This document shows, piece after piece, positions 49,096-58,968 of a stretch of 64,000 nt of DNA. The translations under genes were made by a program, and so were the position numbers. The DNA lies in contig CALAJY010000030.1 of NCBI GenBank assembly GCA_937923265.1, positions 19,732 through 83,731 of the forward strand, given 5' to 3'. Position 1 is the first letter of the stretch. Each line of letters starts with the position of its first letter. This DNA comes from an uncultured Tissierellia bacterium. GTDB lineage: Bacteria; Bacillota; Clostridia; Tissierellales; Peptoniphilaceae. The notes below the pieces were generated by a model, which was not told the DNA's origin, did no database searches, and was given only the letters and a program-made list of their open reading frames with translations.

Positions 49096-50751
49096 ATGAA
49101 AGATAAGGTCTATATCACGGGACACCGGAGTCCGGATACGGATTCCATCTGTTCCGCTTTGGCCTATGCGGAGTTAAAAAATCGAATGGGGGATGTGGAA
49201 GCCATTCCCATTCGAATCGGTGAGTTAAATCAGGAAACACGTTTTGTCTTAGATCGTTTTGGAGTGGATGCTCCTATCTATATGGATTCCATGCAGCCGA
49301 AGTTGCAGGATTTAAAGATTGACCATGCCTATGGAATTTCCCCGGAGACCTCGCTCCATAAGGCGAGTCAGATCATTCAGGAAAACCATCTGAATAATTT
49401 AGCCATTGTGGATGAGAAGCAGGAACTGGTCGGCGTCATTTCCTTATCCAATATTACCAAGTCCTATGCCAATGTGTGGGATGACACCATTCTGGGGCGG
49501 TCACAGACCAGCCTGGAAAATATCTTGGAAGTGCTTTCCGCGAAGGCCCTGTATCGTCCCAAGAAAGCAAGACGATGGGTGGGATCGATGACGGTCCATG
49601 CCATGGGCCATGTGGATAAGGATATCATCGAAGAGAATGATATCTGCCTCGTGGGAAACCGGAAGGAAGCCCAGGAATACGCCATCGGAATCGGGGTTGC
49701 CATCCTGGTGCTGACCAACGGATCCAAGCTGGATTCCTCCTTGAAAGAGGCCTGTGAGAAGAATGGCGTGACGGTGATTTCCACCGAACTTTCCACCTTT
49801 ATGGCGGCTCGCATCTTGCCCCAGGCCGTTCCGGTTCGCTTTCTCATGACCTCGGAGGGGCTGGTGGCCTTCCATACGTCCGATTATATGGACGTTGTGC
49901 AAGAGAAGATGGCCTCCACCCGTTTTCGCTCCTATCCGGTCCTGGATTCCAATAACCACGTGGTGGGCTCCATCAGCCGCTATCACCTAATCAATACCGA
50001 GAAGAAAAAGCTCATCATGGTGGACCATAATGAAAGGAGTCAATCGATTCAGGATTTGGACCGGGCAGACATCCTGGAGATCATTGATCATCACAGGGTT
50101 GCCAATGTCACCACGGCCCAGCCCATCATGTTTCGGAATATGCCGGTGGGCTGCACCGCCACCATCATCTCGCAGATGTTCTTTGAACAGGGCATCCGAC
50201 CCTCCCGGGAAGCGGCGGGCTTGATGGCATCGGCGATTATCTCCGATACCCTGCTCTTCCGGTCTCCCACATCCACGGAACTGGACCGGCTGGCTTTGGA
50301 TCGGCTGGCTGTCATCGCCGGCATTCATCCGGAAGAATATGCCATGGAGATGTTCCAGGCGGGGACCGACCTGTCCGGGAAAAAGCCCAATGAGATTCTG
50401 ACCGAGGATGCCAAGTTTTTTAATATCGAAGGGGTAAAAACCAAGGTCGCCCAGGTCTTTACCATGAACCTGGAGTCCTTAAACGGACTGCGACAGGCCT
50501 TGCTCACGCGGATGAAGGAACTTTTGAATGAGCAGAATGAGGACATCTATCTTCTTGTGATGACGGATATTTTCAAGGAAAACTCCTACCTGCTCCATGT
50601 GGGATCGTATGGGCAAGCCATTGCCCAGGAGTTCGGGAAGAGCTTGGTGGAGTATGGCTTTCTGGCAGAGGGCGTGCTCTCTCGAAAGAAGCAGATTGTT
50701 CCCAAGCTTACCGCAGCGATCAGTCGGGCCCAGCAGGGAAAGACGGAATAG
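49096..50751 (+). CDS. Manganese-dependent inorganic pyrophosphatase with CBS and DRTGG domains
   Basis: 551 residues. Family II pyrophosphatase: ITGHRSPDTDSICSALAYAE and, past the insert, VDHNERSQSIQ and IIDHHRVANVTT are the DHH catalytic motifs. The insert (residues ~70-300) holds two CBS domains (YGISPETSLHKASQIIQENH; STRFRSYPVLDSNNHVVGSI) around a DRTGG domain. In clostridia these CBS-PPases are inhibited by AMP/ADP and activated by ATP or diadenosine polyphosphates. AGGTGGCAGG lies before the ATG. Mn2+ use is a family property, of interest given the Mn2+ riboswitch in the same window. Confidence 0.95.
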   Translation: MKDKVYITGHRSPDTDSICSALAYAELKNRMGDVEAIPIRIGELNQETRFVLDRFGVDAPIYMDSMQPKLQDLKIDHAYGISPETSLHKASQIIQENHLNNLAIVDEKQELVGVISLSNITKSYANVWDDTILGRSQTSLENILEVLSAKALYRPKKARRWVGSMTVHAMGHVDKDIIEENDICLVGNRKEAQEYAIGIGVAILVLTNGSKLDSSLKEACEKNGVTVISTELSTFMAARILPQAVPVRFLMTSEGLVAFHTSDYMDVVQEKMASTRFRSYPVLDSNNHVVGSISRYHLINTEKKKLIMVDHNERSQSIQDLDRADILEIIDHHRVANVTTAQPIMFRNMPVGCTATIISQMFFEQGIRPSREAAGLMASAIISDTLLFRSPTSTELDRLALDRLAVIAGIHPEEYAMEMFQAGTDLSGKKPNEILTEDAKFFNIEGVKTKVAQVFTMNLESLNGLRQALLTRMKELLNEQNEDIYLLVMTDIFKENSYLLHVGSYGQAIAQEFGKSLVEYGFLAEGVLSRKKQIVPKLTAAISRAQQGKTE

Positions 50752-50763
50752 GAAGTGATTCGG

Positions 50764-51867
50764 ATGAAAGAGGGAGAAGGGGACTTTGAGACCCTTTTGA
50801 AAGAAGCGACCGAAGAGACCGTGGAGGAAGCGGCTCAATGGATTCGAAAGGGGGAGCTCGTTGCCTTTCCGACGGAAACGGTCTACGGTTTGGGAGCCAA
50901 TGGACTCGATGGCTCGGCCTGTAAAAAGATATTTGAAGCAAAGGGGCGGCCCCAGGACAATCCTTTGATCCTGCACATTGCGGATCGATCGCAGCTGGAT
51001 GAGATTGTGGAAGAAGTTCCCGCCTCTTTGGAGCCCCTCATGGAAAAGCTGTGGCCGGGGCCCATGACCCTGATATTTAAGAAGTCACAGAGGGTTCCTC
51101 GGGAGGTCACTGCGGGCGGAGAAACGGTGGGGGTCCGAATGCCCTCCCATCCGATCGCCCGGGTGCTCATTCGAAAGGCCGCTTGTCCGATTGCCGCCCC
51201 TTCGGCCAACCGGAGTGGAAAGCCCTCCCCTACGAATGCGAGGGATGTCCTGCAGGATATGGCGGGACGCATTCCCTTTATCCTGAATGGCGGTGACTGT
51301 CAGATTGGCATTGAGTCAACGGTCATTGATGCGACGGTGGAGCCCGCGGAGATTCTTCGACCGGGTTACTATACGAGAGAAGTGTTGGATCCCTTTTTGC
51401 GGCAGGTACGCTACGATCGGTCGATTTTACGGGACGGGGAGATTCCCAAGTCTCCCGGACAGAAGTATCGCCACTATGCCCCGGACGCGCGGGTGACGAT
51501 TTACCTGGGAAGTCCGGAAGGCGTCTTTCGGACCATGCAGGTGGAAACCCAAAAGAATTTAGAACAGGGAAAGCGCACGGGTCTTCTCCTCTTTGAAGAA
51601 GAGGGAATGCGAATTGAAAAATTCGGAGATCAGGACTACCTGTACAACGCCGGTGGGGAGGTCATCCCCGCCCACCGGGTTTGCTTCTGTGGCAAGAGGG
51701 GGAATCTGGAGCGAATGGCGTCCTTGATGTTCACTGCCCTCCGTCAGTTTGATCGGGAGGGAATGGATGAGATCATTGCGGAAGGTGTAGAGGCAGAGGG
51801 CTTTGGAGTTTCCATTATGAACCGGCTCCGGAAATCGGCCTCGGGTCGCGTATTTTATGTGGATTAG
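50764..51867 (+). CDS. tsaC: L-threonylcarbamoyladenylate synthase (Sua5/YwlC)
   Basis: 367 residues. Makes threonylcarbamoyl-AMP for the t6A37 tRNA modification. The YrdC domain shows VAFPTETVYGLGANG, KGRPQDNPLILHI, KLWPGPMTLIFKK and SANRSGKPSPTNA; the C-terminal ~130 residues are the Sua5 domain (linker SPGQKYRHYAPDA). The ATG at 50764 is preceded by AGGAAG; a GTG at 50755 in frame is possible. It follows the pyrophosphatase by 12 bases, and its reaction releases PPi, a neat pairing. Confidence 0.95.
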   Translation: MKEGEGDFETLLKEATEETVEEAAQWIRKGELVAFPTETVYGLGANGLDGSACKKIFEAKGRPQDNPLILHIADRSQLDEIVEEVPASLEPLMEKLWPGPMTLIFKKSQRVPREVTAGGETVGVRMPSHPIARVLIRKAACPIAAPSANRSGKPSPTNARDVLQDMAGRIPFILNGGDCQIGIESTVIDATVEPAEILRPGYYTREVLDPFLRQVRYDRSILRDGEIPKSPGQKYRHYAPDARVTIYLGSPEGVFRTMQVETQKNLEQGKRTGLLLFEEEGMRIEKFGDQDYLYNAGGEVIPAHRVCFCGKRGNLERMASLMFTALRQFDREGMDEIIAEGVEAEGFGVSIMNRLRKSASGRVFYVD

Positions 51868-51934
51868 CCAGAGAAATCTGGATGGAAGATAAGGATGAAA
51901 CCGGCTTGAGCCGGAGAAATTGAAGGAGGAAGCG

Positions 51935-52564
51935 ATGAAGAATGTAACCGTTTTGGACCACCCCCTGGTAAAACACAAGCTGTCGATTTTACGGCAGAGG
52001 GACACCGGAACCAATGAATTTCGGCAGATTGTTGCAGAGATTGCACGACTGATGGCATATGAGGCAACTCGCAATCTGGAACTGGAAACCTATGCGATTG
52101 AAACACCGCTGGAACGTACAACGGGGTATCGTATTGCCGGGAAGAAATTGGCGATTATCCCGATTTTACGTGCGGGCCTGGGCATGGTGGATGCCTTCTT
52201 GGACATTGTTCCAACGGCGAAGGTGGGACACATTGGTCTTTATCGCGATCCCGAGAGCTTCAAGCCTGTGGAATACTATCTCAAGCTTCCCAAAGATATT
52301 TCGGATCGGGAGATTTACGTGTTGGACCCCATGCTGGCAACGGGAGGTTCCATGATTGCAACGGTGGACTGCCTGAAGAAGAAGGGCTGCAAAAACATCC
52401 ATGCGGTAGATATCATCGCAGCTCCCGAGGGACTGGAAGCCATGCAGAAGGCGCATCCGGATGTGGATATCACCATTGCCGGCTTGGACCGAACCCTCAA
52501 TGAGCAAAGATATATTCTGCCGGGATTGGGAGATGCCGGGGATCGACTCTTTGGAACCAAGTAA
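51935..52564 (+). CDS. upp: Uracil phosphoribosyltransferase
   Basis: 209 residues. Converts uracil and PRPP to UMP (pyrimidine salvage). Family motifs: VTVLDHPLVKHKLSILR, IPILRAGLGMVDAFLDIVP and the PRPP loop VLDPMLATGGSMIATVD; the C-terminal GLGDAGDRLFGTK is typical. AAGGAGG is 6 bases before the ATG at 51935. It is followed by murA after 9 bases. Confidence 0.97.
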   Translation: MKNVTVLDHPLVKHKLSILRQRDTGTNEFRQIVAEIARLMAYEATRNLELETYAIETPLERTTGYRIAGKKLAIIPILRAGLGMVDAFLDIVPTAKVGHIGLYRDPESFKPVEYYLKLPKDISDREIYVLDPMLATGGSMIATVDCLKKKGCKNIHAVDIIAAPEGLEAMQKAHPDVDITIAGLDRTLNEQRYILPGLGDAGDRLFGTK

Positions 52565-52573
52565 GGAGTCAGC

Positions 52574-53863
52574 ATGGAATATATTCGAGTGCGAAAAAGC
52601 GGCCCCCTTCATGGCACGGTCAAAGTGAGTGGGGCAAAAAATGCAGCGCTCCCGATTCTCGCCGCCTCTCTGTTAGCCACGGAAGAGGTGATCTTAGAAG
52701 AAGTTCCTCCTCTCAAGGACGTGGAGGTGATGATCAAGGTTCTCCGCTCTCTGGGGGCAAAGGTGGAATACTTGGAAGAGGAAAAGATTCGCATTGATTC
52801 CTCCGGCGTGGACCACTATGAGGCACCGGGCGAGCTGATGAACCTTATGCGAGCTTCTTTCTTGGTGATGGGTCCCCTTTTGACCCGGCTGGGGAGAACG
52901 CGGACCCGCCTTCCCGGAGGTTGTAATATCGGGAAACGACCCGTGGATCTTCATCTCAAAGGCTTCTACCATCTCGGAGCGATTTTGGATGAGGATGCGG
53001 ACTCCATTGGAGCAAAGGCGCCGGAAGGCGGCCTTCAGGGAGGAACGGTTTATTTGGATTTTCCCTCCGTGGGGGCAACCCAGAATATTATGATGGCGGC
53101 TTCCATGGCCAAGGGAGAAACCCAGATTGACAATGCGGCGAAGGAACCGGAAATCGTCGACTTAGCGAACTTTTTGAATAAGATGGGGGCCCATGTTCGG
53201 GGAGCGGGAACGAGCACGATTCTCATTGAAGGGGTGGAGCGTTTAAAAGGCGCTCGCCACTCCATTATTCCCGACCGCGTGGAGGCCGCAACCTTTCTGG
53301 TGGCAGCGGCCATGACCTATGGGCAGGTTCGCGTGGAGCATGTCATTGCTTCCCATATTCGACCGATTCTTGCGAAGCTGGTGGAAGCGGGGAGCAAGGT
53401 AGAGGTTGCCGAAGATGAGGATGTGATTCAGGTCTCCCCGGGACAACCCCTGTCCGCCATCAAGATTCGAACCCTTCCGTATCCCGGCTTTCCCACGGAT
53501 GCGCAGGCACAGTTCATGGCCCTTATGGCGATCTGCCAGGGACAGAGCAAGGTGGAAGAAACCGTCTTTGAGAACCGCTTTATGCACGTGGATGAACTCA
53601 ACAAGATGGGCGCCCTGATTGTTACCGATGGCAATGAGGCGGTGATCCGAGGGGTAGACCATCTAGTCGGAGCCAGTGTGAATGCCACCGACCTTCGCGC
53701 CGGAGCGGCCCTGGTGATTGCCGGTTTGGTTGCGCAGGGGGAGTCGCATATCCATAACGTGTACCATATTGACCGAGGCTATTATAAATTGGAAGAGAAG
53801 CTGCGAGGTCTTGGGGCAGATGTGGAACGCATATTCGTGGAGGATGAAGAAAACGAACAATAA
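52574..53863 (+). CDS. murA: UDP-N-acetylglucosamine 1-carboxyvinyltransferase MurA
   Basis: 429 residues. First committed step of peptidoglycan synthesis, adding enolpyruvate to UDP-GlcNAc. The catalytic, fosfomycin-reactive cysteine is in LPGGCNIGKRPVDLHLKG. Other motifs: SGAKNAALPILAASLL at the start, and AGAALVIAGLVAQGESHI near the end. Cys (not Asp) at the active site predicts fosfomycin sensitivity at the target level. AAGGAG precedes the ATG. Confidence 0.97.
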   Translation: MEYIRVRKSGPLHGTVKVSGAKNAALPILAASLLATEEVILEEVPPLKDVEVMIKVLRSLGAKVEYLEEEKIRIDSSGVDHYEAPGELMNLMRASFLVMGPLLTRLGRTRTRLPGGCNIGKRPVDLHLKGFYHLGAILDEDADSIGAKAPEGGLQGGTVYLDFPSVGATQNIMMAASMAKGETQIDNAAKEPEIVDLANFLNKMGAHVRGAGTSTILIEGVERLKGARHSIIPDRVEAATFLVAAAMTYGQVRVEHVIASHIRPILAKLVEAGSKVEVAEDEDVIQVSPGQPLSAIKIRTLPYPGFPTDAQAQFMALMAICQGQSKVEETVFENRFMHVDELNKMGALIVTDGNEAVIRGVDHLVGASVNATDLRAGAALVIAGLVAQGESHIHNVYHIDRGYYKLEEKLRGLGADVERIFVEDEENEQ

Positions 53864-53880
53864 GAAATGAGGAAAGTGCC

Positions 53881-56133
53881 ATGCAGGTCAAGGGAACGGT
53901 ACAGAAGATTCGCTTTCATAATGAAGAAAACGGATGGACAGTCCTCCTTCTTTCTACGGAAGACGGAGACCTAACCTGTGTTGGCACTTTTTTGTCGATT
54001 TCGGAGGGAGAGTCCTGGCAGATGGAGGGCTCTCTTGTTTTTCATGACCGCTATGGGGAGCAGCTGCAGGTGAGCCGGGCGCGACAGGTCCAACCGGAAG
54101 GCCGAGAGGAATTGATTCGCTACCTCTCCTCGGATCTGGTGCCCTTCATCGGCCCCAAAACCGCGGAGAAACTCCTGGACCGCTATGGCGAAGAGGTCCT
54201 TCCCCGGATCATGGAAGACGTTTCAACGTTGACGGCCATTCGGGGCATCGGCAAGAAAAAAGCCCGGGCCATTCAGGAAGCGATCGCCTCCCAACAGGAA
54301 GCCCGGCAGGAGATTCTTTATCTCCAATCCCTGGAGATCGGACCCAAGACCGCCGCCGCGATTTACCGGGCCTATGGCGCGGAAACGCGGAAGATCTTGG
54401 AGGACAATCCCTATCGGATGATGGAAGAGGTTGATGGGGTCGGCTTTCAAACGGCCGATCGCATTGCCCAAAAGGCGGGAATTGCGCCGGATTCTCTGTT
54501 CCGCCTGCGGGCAGCCCTCCTCTATCTCTTTCGCCGAGGTGCCTATGAAGAGGGCATCTGTTTTTTCACCGAAGAGGAGCTGACGCACCGTCTTCGGCAA
54601 TTGCTTTCCACCTCCCTCTCCCAGCTTCCCCAGTTACTTTTTGAACTGGAGGGAGACGGCCAACTGGTGGTGGACCGAGAAAAGGGCCGCATCTACCTGG
54701 AAGAAATGGACCGGCTGGAAAAGACCATCGCGCGTCGGCTTTATGAGGTGGAGGAAGAGGGTAGGAAAGAAGTCCCCCTCTCTCTGCCTCCGGATTTTTT
54801 TGACCGGCGGGAGGGTTTTCAACTTTCGCCCAAGCAGCAGGAGGCGGTCCGGCTGGCGGCAAAAACACCCTGCCTGGTGATTACCGGAGGACCGGGGACC
54901 GGGAAAACCACGATATTAAAGACCATTCTTCGGTTGTTGGAAGAGAATGGACGCAAGACCCTCCTTGCGGCTCCCACGGGGAGGGCGGCAAAACGGATGG
55001 AGGAGTCCACGGGACGGGAGGCACAAACCCTCCACCGGCTCCTGGGCTATCGTTCAGGGGAAGGGCTGGGCTTTCAGGCGGAGCACACGCAGGACAATCC
55101 CATCGACGCGCAGGCCCTGATTGTGGACGAGGCGAGCATGATGGATCTCTTTCTCATGGGAGCCACGTTGGAGGCGCTTCCACTGGGCTGTCGGCTGCTG
55201 TTTGTGGGAGATGTGGACCAGTTGCCCCCCGTGGGACCCGGGAATGTCTTGCAGGATTTATTGAAATCCGGCCGGGTTCCCAGCATCTCCCTGGACCAGA
55301 TTTTTCGCCAGCAGTCCGAGTCTTTGATTGTGGTCAATGCCCATCGGATTAATCGGGGGCTGCCTCCCCTGTTGAATGAACGATCCTCGGATTTCTTTTT
55401 TCTTCCGGCCACCAATAGCCCGGACTGTGCCGATCTTTTAACGGATCTGGTTTTGCGCCGGCTTCCCGACCACTATGGTCTGGATCCCCTGCGGGACATC
55501 CAGGTCCTCTCTGTGACGAAAAAGGGTCCCTGTGGCGTCGAAGAGCTGAATCGCAGGCTGCAGCAGGCCTTGAATCCACCCTCGGAAGAGGAGGAGGAAT
55601 GGAATTTTGGGGACCGCAGCTTTCGACGGGGCGACAAAGTCATGCAGATGAAAAATGATTACAAGCTGCGCTGGACGCGGCGACAAGGCGAGGAAGAAGA
55701 GGAGGGGGAAGGCGTTTATAACGGAGACTTTGGCTTTATTCAAAGCCTGGATGGGGAAGAGGACCGCCTTCTCACCGCTTTTGATGACCGCCTGGTGGTT
55801 TACAACCACGAGAGCCTTCGAGAATTGGACCATGCTTACGCGATCACCGTCCATAAGTCGCAGGGATCGGAATTTCCCTGCATCGTGCTTCCCCTGGTGG
55901 CATCGAGTCCCCTTCTTCTCACGCGAAACATCCTCTATACGGCCATCACCCGGGCTCGTAAGCTGGTCGTCCTGGTGGGCAGTCAAAGGGTTTTGGAGCA
56001 GATGGTGGAGCGACGGATGCTTCTTCGTCGGAGTTCCTCGCTGGATGAACGGATTCGACGGCAATGGAAGGTCCGGGCGCTCTTGGAGGGGAGGGAGGCC
56101 TTTCATGATTCCATGGAAGAAAGCGAAGACTGA
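53881..56133 (+). CDS. recD2: RecD2-type ATP-dependent DNA helicase
   Basis: 750 residues. RecD2 is a 5'-3' helicase acting in repair outside RecBCD. The N-terminal OB-like and helix-hairpin-helix part (IRGIGKKKARAIQEAIA) is followed by superfamily 1 motifs: TGGPGTGKTTILKTIL, ALIVDEASMMDLFL, FVGDVDQLPPVGPG and, at the end, AYAITVHKSQGSEFP and YTAITRARKLVVLVG. An Asp/Glu-rich insert (residues ~605-615) is distinctive. GAAAGTGCC lies before the ATG. It overlaps comF by 29 bases. Confidence 0.95.
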   Translation: MQVKGTVQKIRFHNEENGWTVLLLSTEDGDLTCVGTFLSISEGESWQMEGSLVFHDRYGEQLQVSRARQVQPEGREELIRYLSSDLVPFIGPKTAEKLLDRYGEEVLPRIMEDVSTLTAIRGIGKKKARAIQEAIASQQEARQEILYLQSLEIGPKTAAAIYRAYGAETRKILEDNPYRMMEEVDGVGFQTADRIAQKAGIAPDSLFRLRAALLYLFRRGAYEEGICFFTEEELTHRLRQLLSTSLSQLPQLLFELEGDGQLVVDREKGRIYLEEMDRLEKTIARRLYEVEEEGRKEVPLSLPPDFFDRREGFQLSPKQQEAVRLAAKTPCLVITGGPGTGKTTILKTILRLLEENGRKTLLAAPTGRAAKRMEESTGREAQTLHRLLGYRSGEGLGFQAEHTQDNPIDAQALIVDEASMMDLFLMGATLEALPLGCRLLFVGDVDQLPPVGPGNVLQDLLKSGRVPSISLDQIFRQQSESLIVVNAHRINRGLPPLLNERSSDFFFLPATNSPDCADLLTDLVLRRLPDHYGLDPLRDIQVLSVTKKGPCGVEELNRRLQQALNPPSEEEEEWNFGDRSFRRGDKVMQMKNDYKLRWTRRQGEEEEEGEGVYNGDFGFIQSLDGEEDRLLTAFDDRLVVYNHESLRELDHAYAITVHKSQGSEFPCIVLPLVASSPLLLTRNILYTAITRARKLVVLVGSQRVLEQMVERRMLLRRSSSLDERIRRQWKVRALLEGREAFHDSMEESED

Positions 56134-57034
56134 GGCCTTCTCCTGGCTTCCCGCTTTTGAGAACCTGTTTTTTCAGGACGGTTCCCTCTGCCCGGTCTGT
56201 GGGGAATCGAATGCGGGAATCTCCCATCTTTTTTGGCGAGGCCCCAACGAGGCGGAAGGGAGGCGGCGAATCCTTTCCATTCCGATTTCTCCCTTTGCCG
56301 GCCAGCTCTGTTCCGGCTGTTGTGAGCATATCGAATGGCTTCCCGCCAAGAGAGCGTTGGGAGCGGAGGAAGAGTTTGTCTGCTACACGGGTGCCTTTTA
56401 TAACAATTTTCTGAAAGAGCTTTTTGCCCGCTATAAATTTGAGGGAGCTTCCTATTTGGAGGAATTTTTTAAGAGACTGATGGTCCTGTGTGTGGAACAA
56501 ATTCGTCCCCTTTCCCAAATCTCCTGGGTCACCTATGTCCCCTCCCAACGAAGTCGCCTGCTTCTGCGAGCCTATAATCCTTCCCGGCGGATGGCGGAGG
56601 CCATTGCCCGTGCCCGGGGAATCCCCCTTTATGATCTCTTTACCCAGCGGGGAAGCCATCGGGAGCAAAACAAGAGCTCCTATGAGGACCGCATCAGCAA
56701 CGTAAAAAATCGCTTCTGTATCAAAGCGGTCTATCGAGAGGGAAAGAAGCCGCTTCCTCGGGGAATGGGGCTTTTGGTGGATGATTTTCTGACCACGGGA
56801 GCCACCATGACCAGCCTGCTTGGCTTGGGGACTAGGTCCGGCCTTTCCTTAGAGGGACTCTGCCTTGCGGCATCCAGTTATCCCGTCGTAGAGGAATGCC
56901 TTCTTCCGCAGAAAAACAACCCGGTCCCATTGAATGGGAGACAAGAGGGCTATAATAAAAAGAGAGAAGAAACCGTAGAAAAAGAAAGGATGTGTCATGA
57001 AAACCGTATTGGTGGAACCCCTTACCATTTCTGA
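56105..57034 (+). CDS. ComF/amidophosphoribosyltransferase family protein
   Basis: 309 residues. The N-terminal zinc-finger-like part has CPVCGES and CSGCCEHIEW. The phosphoribosyltransferase fold has WVTYVPSQRSRLLLRAYNPS and the PRPP loop MGLLVDDFLTTGATMTS. ComFC-like proteins take part in DNA uptake in competent bacteria. The ATG at 56105 lies within recD2 and follows GGGAGGGAGG. The C-terminus extends 38 bases into the next gene, and its last ~40 residues look unlike the family, so the stop may have drifted. recD2-comF is a frequent pair in Firmicutes. Confidence 0.88.
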   Translation: MIPWKKAKTEAFSWLPAFENLFFQDGSLCPVCGESNAGISHLFWRGPNEAEGRRRILSIPISPFAGQLCSGCCEHIEWLPAKRALGAEEEFVCYTGAFYNNFLKELFARYKFEGASYLEEFFKRLMVLCVEQIRPLSQISWVTYVPSQRSRLLLRAYNPSRRMAEAIARARGIPLYDLFTQRGSHREQNKSSYEDRISNVKNRFCIKAVYREGKKPLPRGMGLLVDDFLTTGATMTSLLGLGTRSGLSLEGLCLAASSYPVVEECLLPQKNNPVPLNGRQEGYNKKREETVEKERMCHENRIGGTPYHF

Positions 57035-57947
57035 GGATCTGCTGCAGAAACTCTCCCAACCTCTTCGGGAAGGGGACAACGAATTTGTGGCCTACGACAG
57101 CAAACCACAGAATAAGGAAGAGTGGCTGGAGCGAACTAAGGACTGTGACCAGCTTATCCTGGCAAATACAAAAATGCCGGTAGAGGTGATCACACAGAAC
57201 GATAAGCTCGCCTATATCAATATTGCCTTCACGGGTGTGGATCATGTGCCCGTGAAAGAGGCAAAGGAGAAGGGAATTGTCGTCTCGAATGCGGCAGGAT
57301 ATTCCGATGAAGGCGTTGCGGAGTTGGTCATCGCCCTAAGCATCTCCCTGCTTCGACAGGTGCGGGAAGCCGACCGGGGCATCCGCAAGGGAGGAAAAGC
57401 GGCCGATTTCCTGGGTCAGGAAGTCTATGGGAAAACCGTCGGAATCATCGGAACCGGTCACATTGGCAGCCGCGTCGCTGAGCTCTTTCATGTGATGGGA
57501 GCCAAACTTTTGGGCTACAGCCGCAGTGAGCGAGAGGCCTGTAAAAAGCTGGGTCTTACCTACGTTTCCCTGGAAGAGCTGCTTAAAAAGTCGGATATTG
57601 TGACGGTTCATCTTCCACAGAATGAGGAGACGAAGAACTTTCTCAGCGAAAAAGAGCTTTCCCTCATGAAGGAGAGTGCGATTTTGATAAACTGTGCAAG
57701 AGGACCGATTGTCAATTCTGAGGATCTGGCAAAAGCCCTGAAGGAGGGAACGATTGCGGGAGCCGGCGTTGATGTCTTTAACCGGGAGCCGCCGCTGTCG
57801 GAGGAAGCGCTCTTGGAGGCGCCGAACGCCTTGCTTACGCCCCATGTTGCCTATTTTACGGTGGAGGCAATGGAAAAACGTGCGCAGATCGTCTTCGAGA
57901 ATGCCGTCGACTTTTTAGAGGGAAGGGATGTTAAAACCGCCCTTTAA
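56997..57947 (+). CDS. D-isomer-specific 2-hydroxyacid dehydrogenase
   Basis: 316 residues. NAD-binding motif VGIIGTGHIGSRVAELFHVM, the catalytic Arg in LINCARGPIVNSEDL, Glu in DVFNREPPLSEEAL and His in LLTPHVAYFTVEA. These enzymes reduce 2-oxo acids to D-hydroxy acids (for example hydroxypyruvate, glyoxylate, or 2-oxo acids in amino-acid fermentation); substrate cannot be told. AAAGGATG lies before the ATG, which is inside comF. A terminator follows. Confidence 0.93.
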   Translation: MKTVLVEPLTISEDLLQKLSQPLREGDNEFVAYDSKPQNKEEWLERTKDCDQLILANTKMPVEVITQNDKLAYINIAFTGVDHVPVKEAKEKGIVVSNAAGYSDEGVAELVIALSISLLRQVREADRGIRKGGKAADFLGQEVYGKTVGIIGTGHIGSRVAELFHVMGAKLLGYSRSEREACKKLGLTYVSLEELLKKSDIVTVHLPQNEETKNFLSEKELSLMKESAILINCARGPIVNSEDLAKALKEGTIAGAGVDVFNREPPLSEEALLEAPNALLTPHVAYFTVEAMEKRAQIVFENAVDFLEGRDVKTAL

Positions 57948-57977
57948 TGGGAAAGAAGACGTTTTATCGGAAGGAAA

Positions 57978-58012
57978 AACCGCCGGTCCCACATGGGACC
58001 GGCGGTTCTTTT
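57978..58012. terminator. Bidirectional terminator
   Basis: AACCGCCGGTCCC/GGGACCGGCGGTT stem with ACAT loop, CTTTT right, A-rich left, between convergent genes. Confidence 0.92.
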
Positions 58013-58039
58013 CGATGAGATGCGATTTTTTGTCTTTCT

Positions 58040-58912
58040 CTACACGGGCTCCTTGGGGTCTTTGTTTAAGAAAAGGCGTTTGCGGCTGATGATGATTTCT
58101 GAGCCGGCGACGATAATCGTGCAGACGTACTGCAGCCAGACCAGAAGACCCAAGATTCCTGCCAGGGATCCGAAATAGAGGGAGAGATTGGACAGATTGT
58201 CCAAAACGAAGCCATAAATCATGGTAATGATGATGATGCCCATCCCGGAAAAGAGCCCTCCGATCAGGGCGGAAGACCAGCGGATGGAGCCCTTCGCGAC
58301 AATGGGTGCGGTTTTGTAGAAGAGAACCAGCACCAGGATAAAGAGAATCGGAGGCAAGAGCCGGGCCAGCAGGGAATTGGTGATGGAGAGCAGGGGGGTC
58401 ATGATCTCCCCCAGACGGAGAAACTCCATCAGGTAGCGAATGGCAAGAATGATCTGGTCGTAGAAGACGTAGAAGAGCAGGATCAGAATCACCGCGACCA
58501 TGAAGAAGACGGTGTAGATGATGGAGATCAGGCGAATGAGGAGGGCGTTGCCCCGGTATTCGAAGTTCATGCTCTGGTTCACGCTGCGTATCAGGGAATC
58601 CACGCCATTACTTCCCAGCCAGATGGCGGTAAAAATGCTGACCGAAATGGTGGTGCCGGAAGCCGAGGTTGCGAGGCTGTTGATCACCCCTTTGATGAGC
58701 TCCATGATGGGTTGGGGGAGCATTTCCGCCAGGCGGTCCAAAAGCACCTGGGGATTCTGCAGAACCAAAGAGGCCAACTGCAGAAAAACCAGGATGAGAG
58801 GGATGCCCGCAAGGAGCAGGGCGTAGGAGAGAGAGGCCGCTCTTAGCTTGAGTTGGCCGTTTTTCAGGCGCCCCATAAATTCTTCCAGAAAAATCTTGGC
58901 CTTTTCTTTCAT
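58040..58912 (-). CDS. YihY/BrkB-family membrane protein
   Basis: 290 residues, six membrane segments. Typical stretches: LRAASLSYALLLAGIPLILV (first helix), SIFTAIWLGSNGVDSLIRSVN and, near the end, WSSALIGGLFSGMGIIII and YFGSLAGILGLLVWLQYVC. The family was wrongly named RNase BN; its transport role is not settled. AAGGAGGG precedes the ATG. Follows the S9 peptidase on the same strand after 56 bases. Confidence 0.92.
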   Translation of the reverse strand: MKEKAKIFLEEFMGRLKNGQLKLRAASLSYALLLAGIPLILVFLQLASLVLQNPQVLLDRLAEMLPQPIMELIKGVINSLATSASGTTISVSIFTAIWLGSNGVDSLIRSVNQSMNFEYRGNALLIRLISIIYTVFFMVAVILILLFYVFYDQIILAIRYLMEFLRLGEIMTPLLSITNSLLARLLPPILFILVLVLFYKTAPIVAKGSIRWSSALIGGLFSGMGIIIITMIYGFVLDNLSNLSLYFGSLAGILGLLVWLQYVCTIIVAGSEIIISRKRLFLNKDPKEPV

Positions 58913-58968
58913 GATCCCTCCTTTGGGTTCCCCGGCTTTTCTGCAGGCGTTGCGTGCCCCCTATGCGT

